From: an uncultured Gemmatimonadota bacterium
Lineage (GTDB): Bacteria; Gemmatimonadota; Gemmatimonadetes; Gemmatimonadales; Gemmatimonadaceae
Assembly (NCBI GenBank): GCA_946480295.1
Contig: CAMLIT010000014.1
Span: 1-53,387 of the forward strand
Direction: 5' to 3'
Length of the DNA stretch: 53,387 nt
The notes beneath the pieces are model-generated. The model saw only the letters and a program-made list of their open reading frames with translations. It had not been told where the DNA came from and did no database searches. This document shows, one piece after another, positions 34,773 to 44,106 of the stretch. Made by a program: the position numbers and the translations under genes. The stretch's first letter is position 1, and each line of letters begins with the position of its first letter.

Positions 34773-35426
34773 CTACGGCCGGGTCATCGCGTACGAGAGG
34801 CCGATACCGAACGAGCTCCCTCCCGGACCATGGGAAGCGGGGCGGGCGCCCTGCCCGAATTCCGCGCCCACCGTCATGCCGATCGCGTTGGTGATCCCGA
34901 GGTCGACCCCGATCGCCGCGCGGAACAGGTCGCCACCCCGCTGCCCTGCCCCACCCCCGCTGTAGTGCTCGTAGATCGGCGAGACGTACGCCGACGCCCC
35001 GTGCAATATGGTCGCCGAGCGGAAGCCCAGCGTGGCGCCGAGAGGCACGAGCTGGACATTGGGCACGCTGTCGGCACTCTTGGCGCCGGTCGTGCCGCCG
35101 ATCCCGAGGAAGGCGGCGACGCCGAATGGCCGGTCGCCCGCCAGGATCGGCACGGCGCCGCGGAAACCGTAGGCGAAGCGGGACGCCCCCGCCATGCTCT
35201 GCAGCCCCAGCCCGAGGCTCAGCTGCAGCCGTGACGCGCTCCACGCCGCAGCCAGGGCGTACGCGGAGCTCCCCGAGCCGCCCCCCCCATCCACCGCCGC
35301 CGTGAATCCCGAGCTCGTGAAGGCGTTCTGGAGCACGGGCACTCCCGGAAGCTGCGCGCTGGCGGCCCCGGCGACGAGCAGCGGGGCGAGGGCGGCGCTC
35401 CAGAGCGCGTATCGTGTTCTCTGCAT
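34773..35426 (-). CDS. Small outer-membrane barrel-like protein, unknown function
   Basis: A 217-residue protein with a signal peptide (cleavage near GAASAQ) and alternating beta-type segments throughout (LQLSLGLGLQSMAGASRFAY, FGVAAFLGIGGTTG, VQLVPLGATLGFRSATI, SSFGIGLSYAM), ending with MTRP. It looks like a small barrel, although the final residue is not aromatic. It starts at ATG 35426. It lies 79 nt upstream of the response regulator, so they may be separate transcripts. No specific family is recognised. Confidence 0.65.
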   Translation of the reverse strand: MQRTRYALWSAALAPLLVAGAASAQLPGVPVLQNAFTSSGFTAAVDGGGGSGSSAYALAAAWSASRLQLSLGLGLQSMAGASRFAYGFRGAVPILAGDRPFGVAAFLGIGGTTGAKSADSVPNVQLVPLGATLGFRSATILHGASAYVSPIYEHYSGGGAGQRGGDLFRAAIGVDLGITNAIGMTVGAEFGQGARPASHGPGGSSFGIGLSYAMTRP

Positions 35427-35590
35427 CTCGACCGTCCGTCGTTGAACGGCGGGTACAGGCGCAATCATCGTGCGCCCGCGGCCGGCGCGGCGGAAGTCGG
35501 TCTGTGAACGTTTGATGAAAGGAGGTCTGCCCCCTTCCGCCGGGCCGCGACGCGGCGTAAGGTGGTCGCATCCACCTCAGGAGCGACCTC

Positions 35591-36127
35591 GTGCATTCGC
35601 GGTTCCTCTTCGGTTCTTCTCTCGCCGTCGCGGCGGTCGTGCTATCGGCGTGCGCTTCGGGCTCGGGGGGCGGCTCGGCCCAGCCGTCGATCGCCGAGCA
35701 GGCGGCATCGGGGGCGCTCACCCGGGCCGACATCCAGTGGTCCGGCCGATTCAAGTCGGTCCAGCAGCAGAGCGCCAACATCGATCCGCGCGGTCGGAAC
35801 GTGGCGTCGGGAAGCATCGTCCTCACGGCGCAGGGAGACAATGTCACCCGCGCGCAGATCGACCTCTCCGGGCCGATCGAGGACTCGCAGCAGCTGCATT
35901 GGGCCGTTGCCCCCGGGCCGTGTCTCTCCGGCACGATCCCGCTGCTCGCCGTCAACGAGTTTCCCGAGCTCGACATGCGGCGCGGACACGGTCAGCTGGA
36001 CCAGACGGTCCCGATCTCGCTGCCGACGAGCGGCAGCTATCACGTGAACGTCTACAACGGCGACGGTTCGGACGAATCCAGCGTGCTCACCTGCGCCCCG
36101 CTGAAGCTCGAACGGCGGAAGCAATGA
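35591..36127 (+). CDS. Small lipoprotein, unknown function
   Basis: A 178-residue protein starting at GTG 35591 with GGAG about 9 nt upstream. It has a lipoprotein signal (VVLSAC, C21), a Gly/Ser linker, and a compact domain with two cysteines (GPCLSGTIPL and LTCAPLKLERR) that may bond. No family is recognised. It is divergent from the barrel gene at 34773-35426 and convergent with the next small lipoprotein, with a strong hairpin between them. Confidence 0.75.
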   Translation: MHSRFLFGSSLAVAAVVLSACASGSGGGSAQPSIAEQAASGALTRADIQWSGRFKSVQQQSANIDPRGRNVASGSIVLTAQGDNVTRAQIDLSGPIEDSQQLHWAVAPGPCLSGTIPLLAVNEFPELDMRRGHGQLDQTVPISLPTSGSYHVNVYNGDGSDESSVLTCAPLKLERRKQ

Positions 36128-36130
36128 GCG

Positions 36131-36165
36131 ACGCGGGGCGCCATCCGGTGGATGGCGCCCCGCGT
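36131..36165. terminator. Bidirectional terminator between two small lipoprotein genes
   Basis: A perfect 16-bp inverted repeat (36131-36146 with 36150-36165, loop GGT) begins 4 nt after the stop at 36127 and ends 20 nt before the stop at 36185. T-tracts are poor on both sides. Position and strength support a terminator for both genes. Confidence 0.7.
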
Positions 36166-36184
36166 GCATCGATGCGTACCTGCG

Positions 36185-36601
36185 CTACTTCGTGAAGACG
36201 TAGGTGCCCTGGATGTTCTGGATCGTCAGCGTCGTCTGCGACACCGTCCCTCCCCGTGGCACGCCGGAGTTGCCGTACGAGAGCGTCACGTTCGTGCCGT
36301 CGAGCGCGTAGCGCCCTCCGGTCGTCGTGGTCTGCGTCGACGACTGGCCGCTCTGGACGGTGCGCGTCGTGACCGCCTCGGAAAAGGTGCCGTGGTCGGT
36401 GCCGGTGAAGATGTCCTTCGTGAGGTAGACGGTGTCGCTCCCGGACGCCTGCATCACGTACGGCAGTGGCGCGCCATTGAGGGTCTGCAGGGTCCAGGTG
36501 CCCATCATCCAGTAGTTGTTCGGCTGGAACGACGAGTGCCCCTGGCAGCCGACGAGGACCGCCGCCGTGGCGAGCGTCGTCGCGAGAGTGAATCTCTTCA
36601 T
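36185..36601 (-). CDS. Small lipoprotein with lipocalin-like size, unknown function
   Basis: A 138-residue protein starting at MKRFTLATTL with a lipobox ending at C19 (AVLVGC). The domain begins with MMGTWTLQTLNGAPLPYVM and has alternating beta strands (HGTFSEAVTTRTV, GGRYALDGTNVTLSYG), resembling small META- or lipocalin-like barrels; this is only a fold-level impression. The longer open frame upstream is antisense noise. It is separated from the SusD gene by a terminator hairpin, so it has its own promoter near 36602-36622 or is read through. Confidence 0.72.
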   Translation of the reverse strand: MKRFTLATTLATAAVLVGCQGHSSFQPNNYWMMGTWTLQTLNGAPLPYVMQASGSDTVYLTKDIFTGTDHGTFSEAVTTRTVQSGQSSTQTTTTGGRYALDGTNVTLSYGNSGVPRGGTVSQTTLTIQNIQGTYVFTK

Positions 36602-36622
36602 GCGGTTGCCGTGATGAGGTGA

Positions 36623-36673
36623 GAAACGACTCGGGCGCATTCCATGATCCGGAATGCGCCCGAGTGGCGTTTC
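36623..36673 (-). terminator. Terminator after susD 3
   Basis: ACTCGGGCGCATTCC (36629-36643) pairs with GGAATGCGCCCGAGT (36651-36665), extended by GAAACG (36623-36628) with CGTTTC (36668-36673) across a GG bulge. It lies 23 nt past the SusD stop at 36696. On the minus strand the outer stem ends in CGTTTCTC, mildly T-rich. Confidence 0.75.
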
Positions 36674-36695
36674 ACGACCGCGATTCGCCCCGACC

Positions 36696-38327
36696 TCAGA
36701 AGATCGTCGGCGGCTGCGGCCGGCGGGGCTTCGGCGGGACGTCGAGTTGCATGATCTCACCGTTCGGCAGCTCGAGCTGCCGCGTCTGCCCGGGGTGCAG
36801 GTTCAGCTCGATCAGCGGCGTGCTCGCCGGCAACACGTTCATGTCGGGGTTGCCCACGCCACCGAACGTGTAGACCGGCAGGCCGTCCGTCTCCAGCTCC
36901 GTCGCCGGAACGGGGAGGTGGCGGACGGTGCCCTCCCGCAGATCGTCCATGTGGCGCAGCGCGAAGAAGCCGAAGCCGTTCGTCGCGTCGAGCTCCACCT
37001 CGCGCTCGTACTCGATGTCGGCCAGGAACGTCGAGTCGTTGTCCGTGGCGCGCAGCGAATCGAGCTGCCCGCGACCGACGCGCGTCTTGTTGACGAGGTC
37101 CGCCGCCGCCTGGCGATCGCCACCGGTGCGGATCAGCGCCTCGGCCTTCAGCAGGTCGTTCTCGGCCGCCAGCGTGTACGGCATCGGGCCGGCGAACGAG
37201 ACGTCAGCCTGCCACGACACGTCGATGTAGCGCTGGTGGATGAAGGGGCTCTGCATGTAGATGCCGCGGTTCGGATCGCCGATCACGTAGCCGACGAAGG
37301 CGAAGTCCGGCGACGTCTTGTAGTCGCCCTTCTGCTCCGACCCGAGTCGGGCATCGTGGGGCCCCGTACAGTCGACGATCTTGCCGTCGAACTCCGGAGG
37401 CACCGAAGGGCACATCCGGTGCACGAGCTTCTGGTCGATGCGCATCCAGCTGGGCAGGTCGAAGTAGCCCATGAACTCGGACCACCAGCGGAAGCTGCCG
37501 TCGCCGGCGATCACGAAGTCCTGGGTGATGCCGTTGTTCGCGTACTGGAGCACCTTCGCCCAGTCCACCTTCGCCGCCTCCGCGGCGGTACGCGGGGTGT
37601 ACGCCAGCAGCTGCGCCGCCATCGTGTTGGCGAACTGGTTGAGGTACGCTCCGGTGAGCGGGTTCGGATAGAGCGGGATCTCCGACTGGTCCCAGGAGGC
37701 CGACTTGACCGCCGGCGTCGCCGTGAGGGCGATCAGCGCATCCAGCTTGTCCTGCGCCGCCTTGGCGACCTCGGGGTACGGCTTCAGCTCCGGCTTGTCC
37801 TTCGTGGCGTCGAAGTTCTCGTCGACGATGAATGCCTTGTCGTAGACCAGCGCGAGCTGCATCAGCGCCCCGGCCTGCGCGAACATGGCGAGCGCCTTGT
37901 ACTTGTCGGTGCCGCCAGGGAGCTGGAGGCCGCCCTTGATCGCCCGCAGCACGTCGTTCGCAAGGCCGAGCGTGGCGTACTGATTCTCCCACGGGACCTG
38001 CGCCACCTCGATGTCGCCGTTGGTCGCGCTGTTGGCGTACGGGATGCGCGGCTGGAGGTTGTTGAAGCGGGCGCCGAAGTTCCCGTAGTTCATCGTCATC
38101 AGGTCGCCCGTGACGTTGAACATGACCCACGGGTCACGCGCCGTGCTTCCGTTGTACCAGGAGTTCACCGCGGACAGCGCGATGTGCTGCACGTCGTTGG
38201 CGTTGGCCGTCGCGCGCGCCTGGTCCGGGTTATTGGGATTCGTGACGCTGAGGTCCTGGCTGCACGCCGCGCTCAGGACCAGCGCGGCCGCCCCCACGAG
38301 CGTCCCGACGGTTCTCGATATCTTCAT
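36696..38327 (-). CDS. SusD/RagB-like outer-membrane lipoprotein (pair 3)
   Basis: A 543-residue lipoprotein with a lipobox ending at C22 (LSAAC), starting at MKISRTVG. SusD-type features include NPNNPDQA near the N-terminus and AENDLLKAEALIRTGG, followed by DIEYEREVELDATNGFGFFALRHMDDLREGT. The end is basic and Pro-rich (PPKPRRPQPPT). It lies 29 nt after its SusC partner. It resembles SusD 4 in overall layout more than SusD 1 and 2. The substrate is unknown. Confidence 0.88.
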   Translation of the reverse strand: MKISRTVGTLVGAAALVLSAACSQDLSVTNPNNPDQARATANANDVQHIALSAVNSWYNGSTARDPWVMFNVTGDLMTMNYGNFGARFNNLQPRIPYANSATNGDIEVAQVPWENQYATLGLANDVLRAIKGGLQLPGGTDKYKALAMFAQAGALMQLALVYDKAFIVDENFDATKDKPELKPYPEVAKAAQDKLDALIALTATPAVKSASWDQSEIPLYPNPLTGAYLNQFANTMAAQLLAYTPRTAAEAAKVDWAKVLQYANNGITQDFVIAGDGSFRWWSEFMGYFDLPSWMRIDQKLVHRMCPSVPPEFDGKIVDCTGPHDARLGSEQKGDYKTSPDFAFVGYVIGDPNRGIYMQSPFIHQRYIDVSWQADVSFAGPMPYTLAAENDLLKAEALIRTGGDRQAAADLVNKTRVGRGQLDSLRATDNDSTFLADIEYEREVELDATNGFGFFALRHMDDLREGTVRHLPVPATELETDGLPVYTFGGVGNPDMNVLPASTPLIELNLHPGQTRQLELPNGEIMQLDVPPKPRRPQPPTIF

Positions 38328-38356
38328 CAGTCTGGGCTCCGTTGTTGGGCGAAGCA

Positions 38357-41300
38357 TTAGAAGGTGATCTGTACCTGGCCGGTGACCGTGCGGAACGGCG
38401 GATAGCGGAAGCCGTCGATCCGGTAGTTGAAGTCGTTCCCCGCCGTCACGTCCGGATCGAAGCCGGTGTACTTCGTGAAGGTGACGAGGTTGCGACCGAG
38501 CACCGACAACCGAAGACCGCTCGCGTTCCCCAGCCCGAGCTTCGGCAGCCAGCGGGGGTTCACGTCGTAGCCCACCGACAGCTCACGCAGCTTCAGGTAC
38601 GTGCCGCTCTCGACGAAGTACTCGGACGGATCGAGCCCGTTGTAGAGACCGCCCGAGAAGAAGGTCTCGGCGACCTTCTGGCTCTGCGCCTTCTTGGTCA
38701 TGTCCATGTCGCCGGCGCGCAGATCCTGGAACGTCCACTGCTTGCTGAAGTTGTAGATGTCCCCGCCGACCTGGCCATCGAAGTTGGCGTGGATGGCGAA
38801 GCGGCCCCACTTCACGTCGTTGCTGAAGCCGTAGTTCAACTTCGGGTTCACGTTGCCGATGACGAAGGTGTTGTTCCCCTTCGCGTCGGTGTACTTGATC
38901 GGCTGCTCGTTCGCCGTGCCGCGGGTCGACTTGAGGACGAGGAAGCCGAGCGGGTTCACGACGTAGTCGGACGCGTTCGGGCTCGCCACGCACCCTGCGT
39001 TCTGGGTGGTCGGCGCCGCCTTGCAGGTCTCCACGAGCTGCGCGAAGGAGTGCACGTACTTCGTGCCGTGGATGATGCCCAGCGGCTGCCCTGCTTCGTA
39101 CCAGAACACGTTCTGTCCCTGCGCGCCGTCGGCGGAGACGCGGAACGGCGGGTGGTTCATGGAGTTGATGCGCTGCGTCGTGTGGTCGCCCGTCAGCGAG
39201 ATGTCGTACGTGAAGTTGGACCGGTCGACGACACGGTACTGCAGCATCCCTTCGAGCGTCTTCGAGCCCACGTCGGCGGCGTTCTGCCACTGCGACCGGT
39301 ACCCGCCGCTCGCTGCCGGTGACAGCGGCACCTCGAGGAAGGCACCCTGCGTGACGCGATCGGCGAACGTCAGCTCGGCGCTGAACCGGTCGAGGAAGTC
39401 GGCGTTGATGCCGTACTCGTTCTCCGTCAGCACCGCCGGCTTGAGCTTCTTGTTGCCCAGGGTGTGCTTCGAGAACTGGCCGGCGCCAATGTCGAACGTC
39501 TCGTACTGGTACCAGAACTTCGGCCGCAGGCCGGCGGTACCACGCGCCGCGTGCAGCTTGATCTCCTGGAAGCCCGGGACGTGGAAGTCCTGCGTCAGCC
39601 GATACGCGCCCGACACGCGGTAGAAGTCCGACCACCGCGCCTCGGAGCCGAACAGCGACGAACCGTCGCGACGATACAGCCCATCGACGATGTAGCGGTC
39701 CTTCAGGTCGAAGGACTGCGAGACCATGTAGTCCGTCGTGCGATCCGTCTCGACGTAGGACCCGATGCCGATGCTCGCCGGATCAAGCGCGCCGAGATCC
39801 GGCACGCCGTTGACGTTCAGCTTGTTACCGCCGGCGTTGAAGCTGTTCTTCGAGACGCTCTCGTTCTGGTACGCCACGCTCGACGTCGACAGCAGCGCCT
39901 TGTACAGCTTCGTCGCGGTCGCGCGGAGCTGCGAGTTCCAGGAGACGTCGTTGTCGGTGTAGTCGGCGAGGGAGCCCTGCCCCTCGGTCCCGGCGCTCGT
40001 GATCGAGCCACGCGGCGTGTAGGTGCGCTGCCGCTGGTTCAAACGGTCGGTGCCGTAGTTCGCCTCGAGCCGCAGCCAGTCGGTCGGACGGTAGCGGCCC
40101 GACACGGAGCCGAGCAGGCGCTGGCGTTCGAGGTTGTAGCTGTTGGTGGACAGGTCGTAGAGCGGGTTGCCGCGCGAGTTGTCACCCGTGTACGTCGGCA
40201 GCACCGGGTAGTAGAGAGTGCTGTCCAGTGCGCTGCCGTCGCAACCGATGTAGGTCGTGCCGCACGGATGCGCCAGGTCGATGAACGGAGGCGCCTGGTA
40301 GAGCGCGAACCACGCCTGGCTGTTGTACGGATCGTAGTCGTTGTGCTGCGTGCCGTACGTGAGGCTCGCCGAGAAATCCGCCTTCTCGCTGATCCCCTGG
40401 TCGACGTTCAGGCGCGCGTTCTGCCGGAACTGCCCGTCCTTGAACGGCATGATGCCGCCGTTCCGGTCGGAGCTGAACGAGGAGCTGAAGTTCGTGTTCC
40501 CGCGGCGGAGCCCCAGCGTCACGTCGTTGTTGTAGTACGTGTTGTCCTGCATCCACGTCTTGAGCTGATTGCGGAACCGGTTCGGCCCCGAGGACGGGAA
40601 CGCGTTGTCGTCGAACGGCGACCCGGTGTGGACCGCCTCGATCACCGGACCACTCGAGGTGTTGGTCGTGTCCATCTTGACCGACCCGTCCGGGTTGAAC
40701 GCGAGCGTGGTGCCGTGGTTCACCGTGGGCCAGTGCGCGATGTCCGACTTCCCGTACTCCGACCGCGCGGTCACGGAGACGTGATTCTCGGCGAGCGACT
40801 TGCCGCGCTTCGTCGTGATGTTGATGACGCCGTTCGCCGCGTTCGATCCATAGAACGAGGCGCCGGCGGCGCCCTTCAGGACCTCGATCGACTCGATGTC
40901 CTGCGCGTCGATGTCGCTGATCCCCTCGGTCGTGATCACGCCGTCGACGATGACGAGCGGGGTGCTCTGGCCGGGCTGGAGGCTCGTCGAGCCGCGGAGG
41001 CGGATGACCGGCTCGCTCCCGGGGTTGCCGGTCCCGAGCTCGATCTTCGCGCCCGCCACCTTGCCCGCCAGGGCGATGATCGGGTTCGCCGCGGGCACGT
41101 CCTTCACCTGATCGGCGCTCACGTGCGCCACGGAGAAGGTCACGCTCTTCGCGGAGGTCGAATCGGCCACGCCAGTCACGACGACCGCGTTCAGCTGGAA
41201 CGGATCCGCCTTGAGCGAGAAGTTCAGGGTGTGGACGCCGGCCGTGAGCGAGAGCGGCTGGTTCTGCGGCGCGTAGCCGATGAAGCGCGCGCTCACCACC

Positions 41301-41545
41301 ACCTGCTGGCCGGTGGCCGCCGCGGCGGGAACGCGGATGACGTACTGGCCGCTGTCATTCGTGCTCGCGCCAACATTGACGCCACGGATGTACACGTTGG
41401 CACCGCGAATCACGGCACCTCGCTGATCGGTCACCGTGCCGGTGACCTCCGTCGCCTGTGCTCTGGCCTCCTGCGCCGTGATTCCCAGCACGCAGAGGGC
41501 GAGGATTGGGACAAGCGAGCGCCTTACCCGATCCACAGTCATCAT
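38357..41545 (-). CDS. SusC/RagA-type TonB-dependent outer-membrane receptor (pair 3)
   Basis: An approximately 1062-residue SusC-class receptor. The start is MMTVDR at 41545; an in-frame GTG at 41560 is also possible. A signal peptide ending near EARAQA is followed by a carboxypeptidase-like domain (GTVTDQRGAVIRGANVYIRG), TonB box (NAVVVTGVAD), plug with LVIVDGVITTEG, IDAQDIESIEVLKGAAGAS and FYGSNAANGVINITTKRG, and a barrel ending in QVQITF. The N-terminal domain and TonB-box region resemble SusC 4. It is transcribed ahead of SusD 3. Nothing nearby indicates a substrate. Confidence 0.95.
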   Translation of the reverse strand: MMTVDRVRRSLVPILALCVLGITAQEARAQATEVTGTVTDQRGAVIRGANVYIRGVNVGASTNDSGQYVIRVPAAAATGQQVVVSARFIGYAPQNQPLSLTAGVHTLNFSLKADPFQLNAVVVTGVADSTSAKSVTFSVAHVSADQVKDVPAANPIIALAGKVAGAKIELGTGNPGSEPVIRLRGSTSLQPGQSTPLVIVDGVITTEGISDIDAQDIESIEVLKGAAGASFYGSNAANGVINITTKRGKSLAENHVSVTARSEYGKSDIAHWPTVNHGTTLAFNPDGSVKMDTTNTSSGPVIEAVHTGSPFDDNAFPSSGPNRFRNQLKTWMQDNTYYNNDVTLGLRRGNTNFSSSFSSDRNGGIMPFKDGQFRQNARLNVDQGISEKADFSASLTYGTQHNDYDPYNSQAWFALYQAPPFIDLAHPCGTTYIGCDGSALDSTLYYPVLPTYTGDNSRGNPLYDLSTNSYNLERQRLLGSVSGRYRPTDWLRLEANYGTDRLNQRQRTYTPRGSITSAGTEGQGSLADYTDNDVSWNSQLRATATKLYKALLSTSSVAYQNESVSKNSFNAGGNKLNVNGVPDLGALDPASIGIGSYVETDRTTDYMVSQSFDLKDRYIVDGLYRRDGSSLFGSEARWSDFYRVSGAYRLTQDFHVPGFQEIKLHAARGTAGLRPKFWYQYETFDIGAGQFSKHTLGNKKLKPAVLTENEYGINADFLDRFSAELTFADRVTQGAFLEVPLSPAASGGYRSQWQNAADVGSKTLEGMLQYRVVDRSNFTYDISLTGDHTTQRINSMNHPPFRVSADGAQGQNVFWYEAGQPLGIIHGTKYVHSFAQLVETCKAAPTTQNAGCVASPNASDYVVNPLGFLVLKSTRGTANEQPIKYTDAKGNNTFVIGNVNPKLNYGFSNDVKWGRFAIHANFDGQVGGDIYNFSKQWTFQDLRAGDMDMTKKAQSQKVAETFFSGGLYNGLDPSEYFVESGTYLKLRELSVGYDVNPRWLPKLGLGNASGLRLSVLGRNLVTFTKYTGFDPDVTAGNDFNYRIDGFRYPPFRTVTGQVQITF

Positions 41546-41921
41546 GTCGGTTCTCACCAAGGGGGTCTTGAGGGGGAGTGGAAGTGCAGACCGCCTCAGG
41601 GGAGCGGCTGGGGATCCGCTCTCCGGGGGACGGTGGGTCGCTGCTGGTCGGACGCAGCTCCGTTCAGTTCGGGCGCGAGAGGATCGAGGGATGCGCCTGT
41701 CTCGCGCAGGCGGCGGTGTGGGTGGATAAACAGAGTAAGCCGGGGCCCATTCTGGGACCTCCGGCGATAGACCGCAAGAGGCCCCTTACGGTTTTCTTAA
41801 CATCGCTACGCCGTTGCGGGGTCACATCTTTTACGATCTGCGCGGCGATGCGAGCGGCGACTGGCGTCGAGGTGGACGCCACGCCGATGTCGGTGATCTA
41901 CCGTATGTTCTTGCCGACGCG
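41546..41921. other. Intergenic region upstream of susC 3, no gene seen
   Basis: The gap of 376 nt lies between the end of the TonB/plug fusion gene and the SusC 3 start, both on the minus strand. It must contain the SusC 3 promoter. An imperfect stem (CCGCAAG/CTTACGG) followed by TTTTC on the plus strand lies near 41778-41803, but there is no plus-strand gene for it to end. No heptamer array is present. Confidence 0.45.
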
Positions 41922-43109
41922 CTACTTGCCTGGTGTGGTGGACTCGCTGTCGAGCACCGTCGGATCGAAATCCAGGGGGAGCGTCACGAGTGCCCTCACC
42001 TTGCGGCCGCCCGCCTCCGCTGGATGGAAGCGCGCATCGGGCAGCGCATCGCGAACCGCCGTGCCGAACGCCGGCGCACTTTCGAAAACGATGGTTACCG
42101 TTCCCGGTTCCACATCCCCCGACGTATCGACCACGAACTGCGCCAACACGTGCCCCGCCACCCGCGACCGGAACAGCGAATCCGGATAGATCGGGCGCGC
42201 CGATCCCACGACGTACCGCGCTGGCACGTCCACCGTCTCCGGCCGGTGCACGGCGCCCGTCTTCACGAGCGCCGCGACGTCCACCGGTGCGGGCGGCAGC
42301 TGGTTCGCGCGCACATTCGGGCGCGCCGGCGCGGACCAGATCGCGATCACGCCGCATTCCTCCGAGCCGTTCGTTCCGAGAAATTCGGCGGGCGTCGACG
42401 AGCCGCTCGGGTAGACCTCGATTCCCTCCACGCCGCCGAGGTCGATCATGTCCAGGTCGAACGACCCGAGATTCGCCGCGAAGCCGTCCACGTACACGAT
42501 CGGCGCGCAGCGCGACCCGGCCAGCCGCACCGACCGCCCCAGCGCGCCCGGCATCGTGTACGGCCGCACCCCGGGAATCCGCCGCAGCGCCTCCGTCAGC
42601 CGCGTGTCGTTCCGGCTCTCGATCTGCTCGCGGGTGATGAAGTAGCCGACGTGCCGCGCGCGCCGCTCGTTGAATCCCGCCAGGCGCGACTCGTATGGCG
42701 CCCGACGCGCGCGGACCCGCACCGCCGCGAGCGTCGCGGCCACCGGCGTCAGGCGCACGTCCAGCGACACCGGCGCATCCGCCACGTCGACACGCGACGT
42801 CTCCGCCTGGAAGCCCAGCCGGCGCACCGTGACCAGCGCCGGTCCGCGCGGGACGCCGCGGAGCGCGAAGGCGCCCGTGGAATCCGTCACCACCCGGAGC
42901 GCCGCGCCCGCGGTGATCGTCGCCCCGGCCAGCACCCGGCCCGCGCTGTCGCGCACGGTGCCCGCGATGCTGCCTGACGAGCGCGCGGCCGCGGTCGTGG
43001 CACCGCCGCCCTGCGCCACGGCGCTCGCCGGCGCGGCGACGACCGCCGTCGCCCCGATGAGCCACGCCACCTGCCGCAGCACCGAACCCCGTACGCGAAA
43101 CCGTTGCAC
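41922..43109 (-). CDS. Barrel-less plug protein fused to a TonB C-terminal domain
   Basis: The 395-residue protein has an unusual order of domains. After a signal or anchor segment (about 10-32) comes a carboxypeptidase-regulatory-like domain (46-122), then a TonB-receptor plug-like domain (about 157-260; YFITREQIES, ALRRIPGV, CAPIVYVDG with C201, VEGIEVYPSG, and ECGVIAIWS with C252), and finally a TonB-type C-terminal domain (about 300-380; ARPIYPDSLFRSRVAGHV, VVDTSGDV, FHPAEAGGRKV). No barrel follows the plug. The start is GTG 43109 with AGGGGG 6 nt upstream. It may be secreted to the periplasm, as the hydrophobic stretch ends in a possible cleavage site (SAVAQ). Its function is unknown. 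Confidence 0.8.
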   Translation of the reverse strand: MQRFRVRGSVLRQVAWLIGATAVVAAPASAVAQGGGATTAAARSSGSIAGTVRDSAGRVLAGATITAGAALRVVTDSTGAFALRGVPRGPALVTVRRLGFQAETSRVDVADAPVSLDVRLTPVAATLAAVRVRARRAPYESRLAGFNERRARHVGYFITREQIESRNDTRLTEALRRIPGVRPYTMPGALGRSVRLAGSRCAPIVYVDGFAANLGSFDLDMIDLGGVEGIEVYPSGSSTPAEFLGTNGSEECGVIAIWSAPARPNVRANQLPPAPVDVAALVKTGAVHRPETVDVPARYVVGSARPIYPDSLFRSRVAGHVLAQFVVDTSGDVEPGTVTIVFESAPAFGTAVRDALPDARFHPAEAGGRKVRALVTLPLDFDPTVLDSESTTPGK

Positions 43110-43182
43110 GTGTCCCCCTGGGCGTCCCGAAATGCCAATCTCGTACCGTCCGTGGAAGTTCCGGCGGGCTCCGCGACAAGAT

Positions 43183-43217
43183 ACAGCGCGCCGGCGATCG
43201 TGTCGCCGGCGCGCTGT
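43183..43217 (-). terminator. Terminator after the DUF4397 gene
   Basis: A perfect 15-bp stem (43183-43197 with 43203-43217, loop TCGTG) lies 33 nt past the stop at 43250. On the minus strand it is followed by ATCTTGTC. It separates the DUF4397 gene from the TonB/plug fusion gene, which has its own start region at 43110-43182. Confidence 0.75.
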
Positions 43218-43249
43218 CTCCGTCGATCCCGCCGCTCGTCGAGCTGCCG

Positions 43250-44062
43250 CTACTGCCGCGGCGGACGCCGATCGATGCCCACCGTGATCCCCGCGCTGGT
43301 GAGCGACTTGTTCGCGCTCCCCGCCACGCCCGGCGCGAAGAGGAAGGCGGTGAACGCCGTGCCGCCGATCGTCGTCCCCGCCACCGGATCGAGATCCACC
43401 TGCTGCGCCGCCCCCGCGGGCAGCATCAGCTGCCCGAGCATCGGCGTCGTCGTGCCCGACGCGAACAGCCGCAGCGCGAACGAGGCCGGGCCGACGTTCA
43501 GCCAGCTCGCCGCGCCGCCGAAGGTCAGCCCGGCGAACGACGCCGCCGCCGGCGTCGCCGCCGCGGTGTCGCTCGGCAGGTACGCGTCCACCGGGCCGAT
43601 CCCCGGCGACGCGACGAGCGCGCGGATCGCCACCTGCGTCGTGCTTGGCGCGGGCAGCGCGTCCTGCAGCACGACGAAGCGCTGCTTCGGCGCCTGCCCG
43701 GTGCGCGCGTAGCCGGTGTGCAGGATGGTGTAGTACGAGTTCGCCGCGAGCGCGATCGTCGTGTCCAGGATCACCTGCGACGCGATCGACGGATCGGTGC
43801 TCGTCGGGAAGACGCGGAAGTGGCGGCTCCCCGCCTTCACGCCCTGGAACGGCGTGACCGAGCGATACCCGACGGCGAGCGCCGGGAAGTTCTCCACCTG
43901 GTCGACGAACCGGACGTCGACCTGGCCCGTATCGGGCATCGCCTGAACGTACCGCACGTACGCCAGCGGACCCGGCGTCGTCATGGTCGCGTTCGAGTCG
44001 CCGCCACACGCCCCGGCACCGACGAGCGCGATGGCGAGAAGCCCGAATCGTTGCAGTCTCAT
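43250..44062 (-). CDS. DUF4397 domain lipoprotein
   Basis: A 270-residue protein with lipobox ending at C19 (LVGAGAC). The body shows the DUF4397 pattern of small beta domains: YVRYVQAMPDTGQVDVRFVD, YRSVTPFQGVKAGSRHFRVF, YYTILHTGYA, and a second half with IRALVASPGIGPVDAYLPS and a similar fold. DUF4397 proteins are often surface-exposed or secreted and of unknown role. The start at 44062 (MRLQRFG) follows CGCGGAG. It lies 44 nt after the small lipoprotein gene. Confidence 0.82.
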   Translation of the reverse strand: MRLQRFGLLAIALVGAGACGGDSNATMTTPGPLAYVRYVQAMPDTGQVDVRFVDQVENFPALAVGYRSVTPFQGVKAGSRHFRVFPTSTDPSIASQVILDTTIALAANSYYTILHTGYARTGQAPKQRFVVLQDALPAPSTTQVAIRALVASPGIGPVDAYLPSDTAAATPAAASFAGLTFGGAASWLNVGPASFALRLFASGTTTPMLGQLMLPAGAAQQVDLDPVAGTTIGGTAFTAFLFAPGVAGSANKSLTSAGITVGIDRRPPRQ

Positions 44063-44106
44063 GAATGCACTCCGCGAGGAATGGGAGGATGTGGGATCGT
44101 CAGGTC

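Noticed and set aside
41778..41803. Plus-strand terminator (CCGCAAG/CTTACGG then TTTTC)
   Set aside because: The stem is short with a mismatch and no plus-strand gene precedes it.
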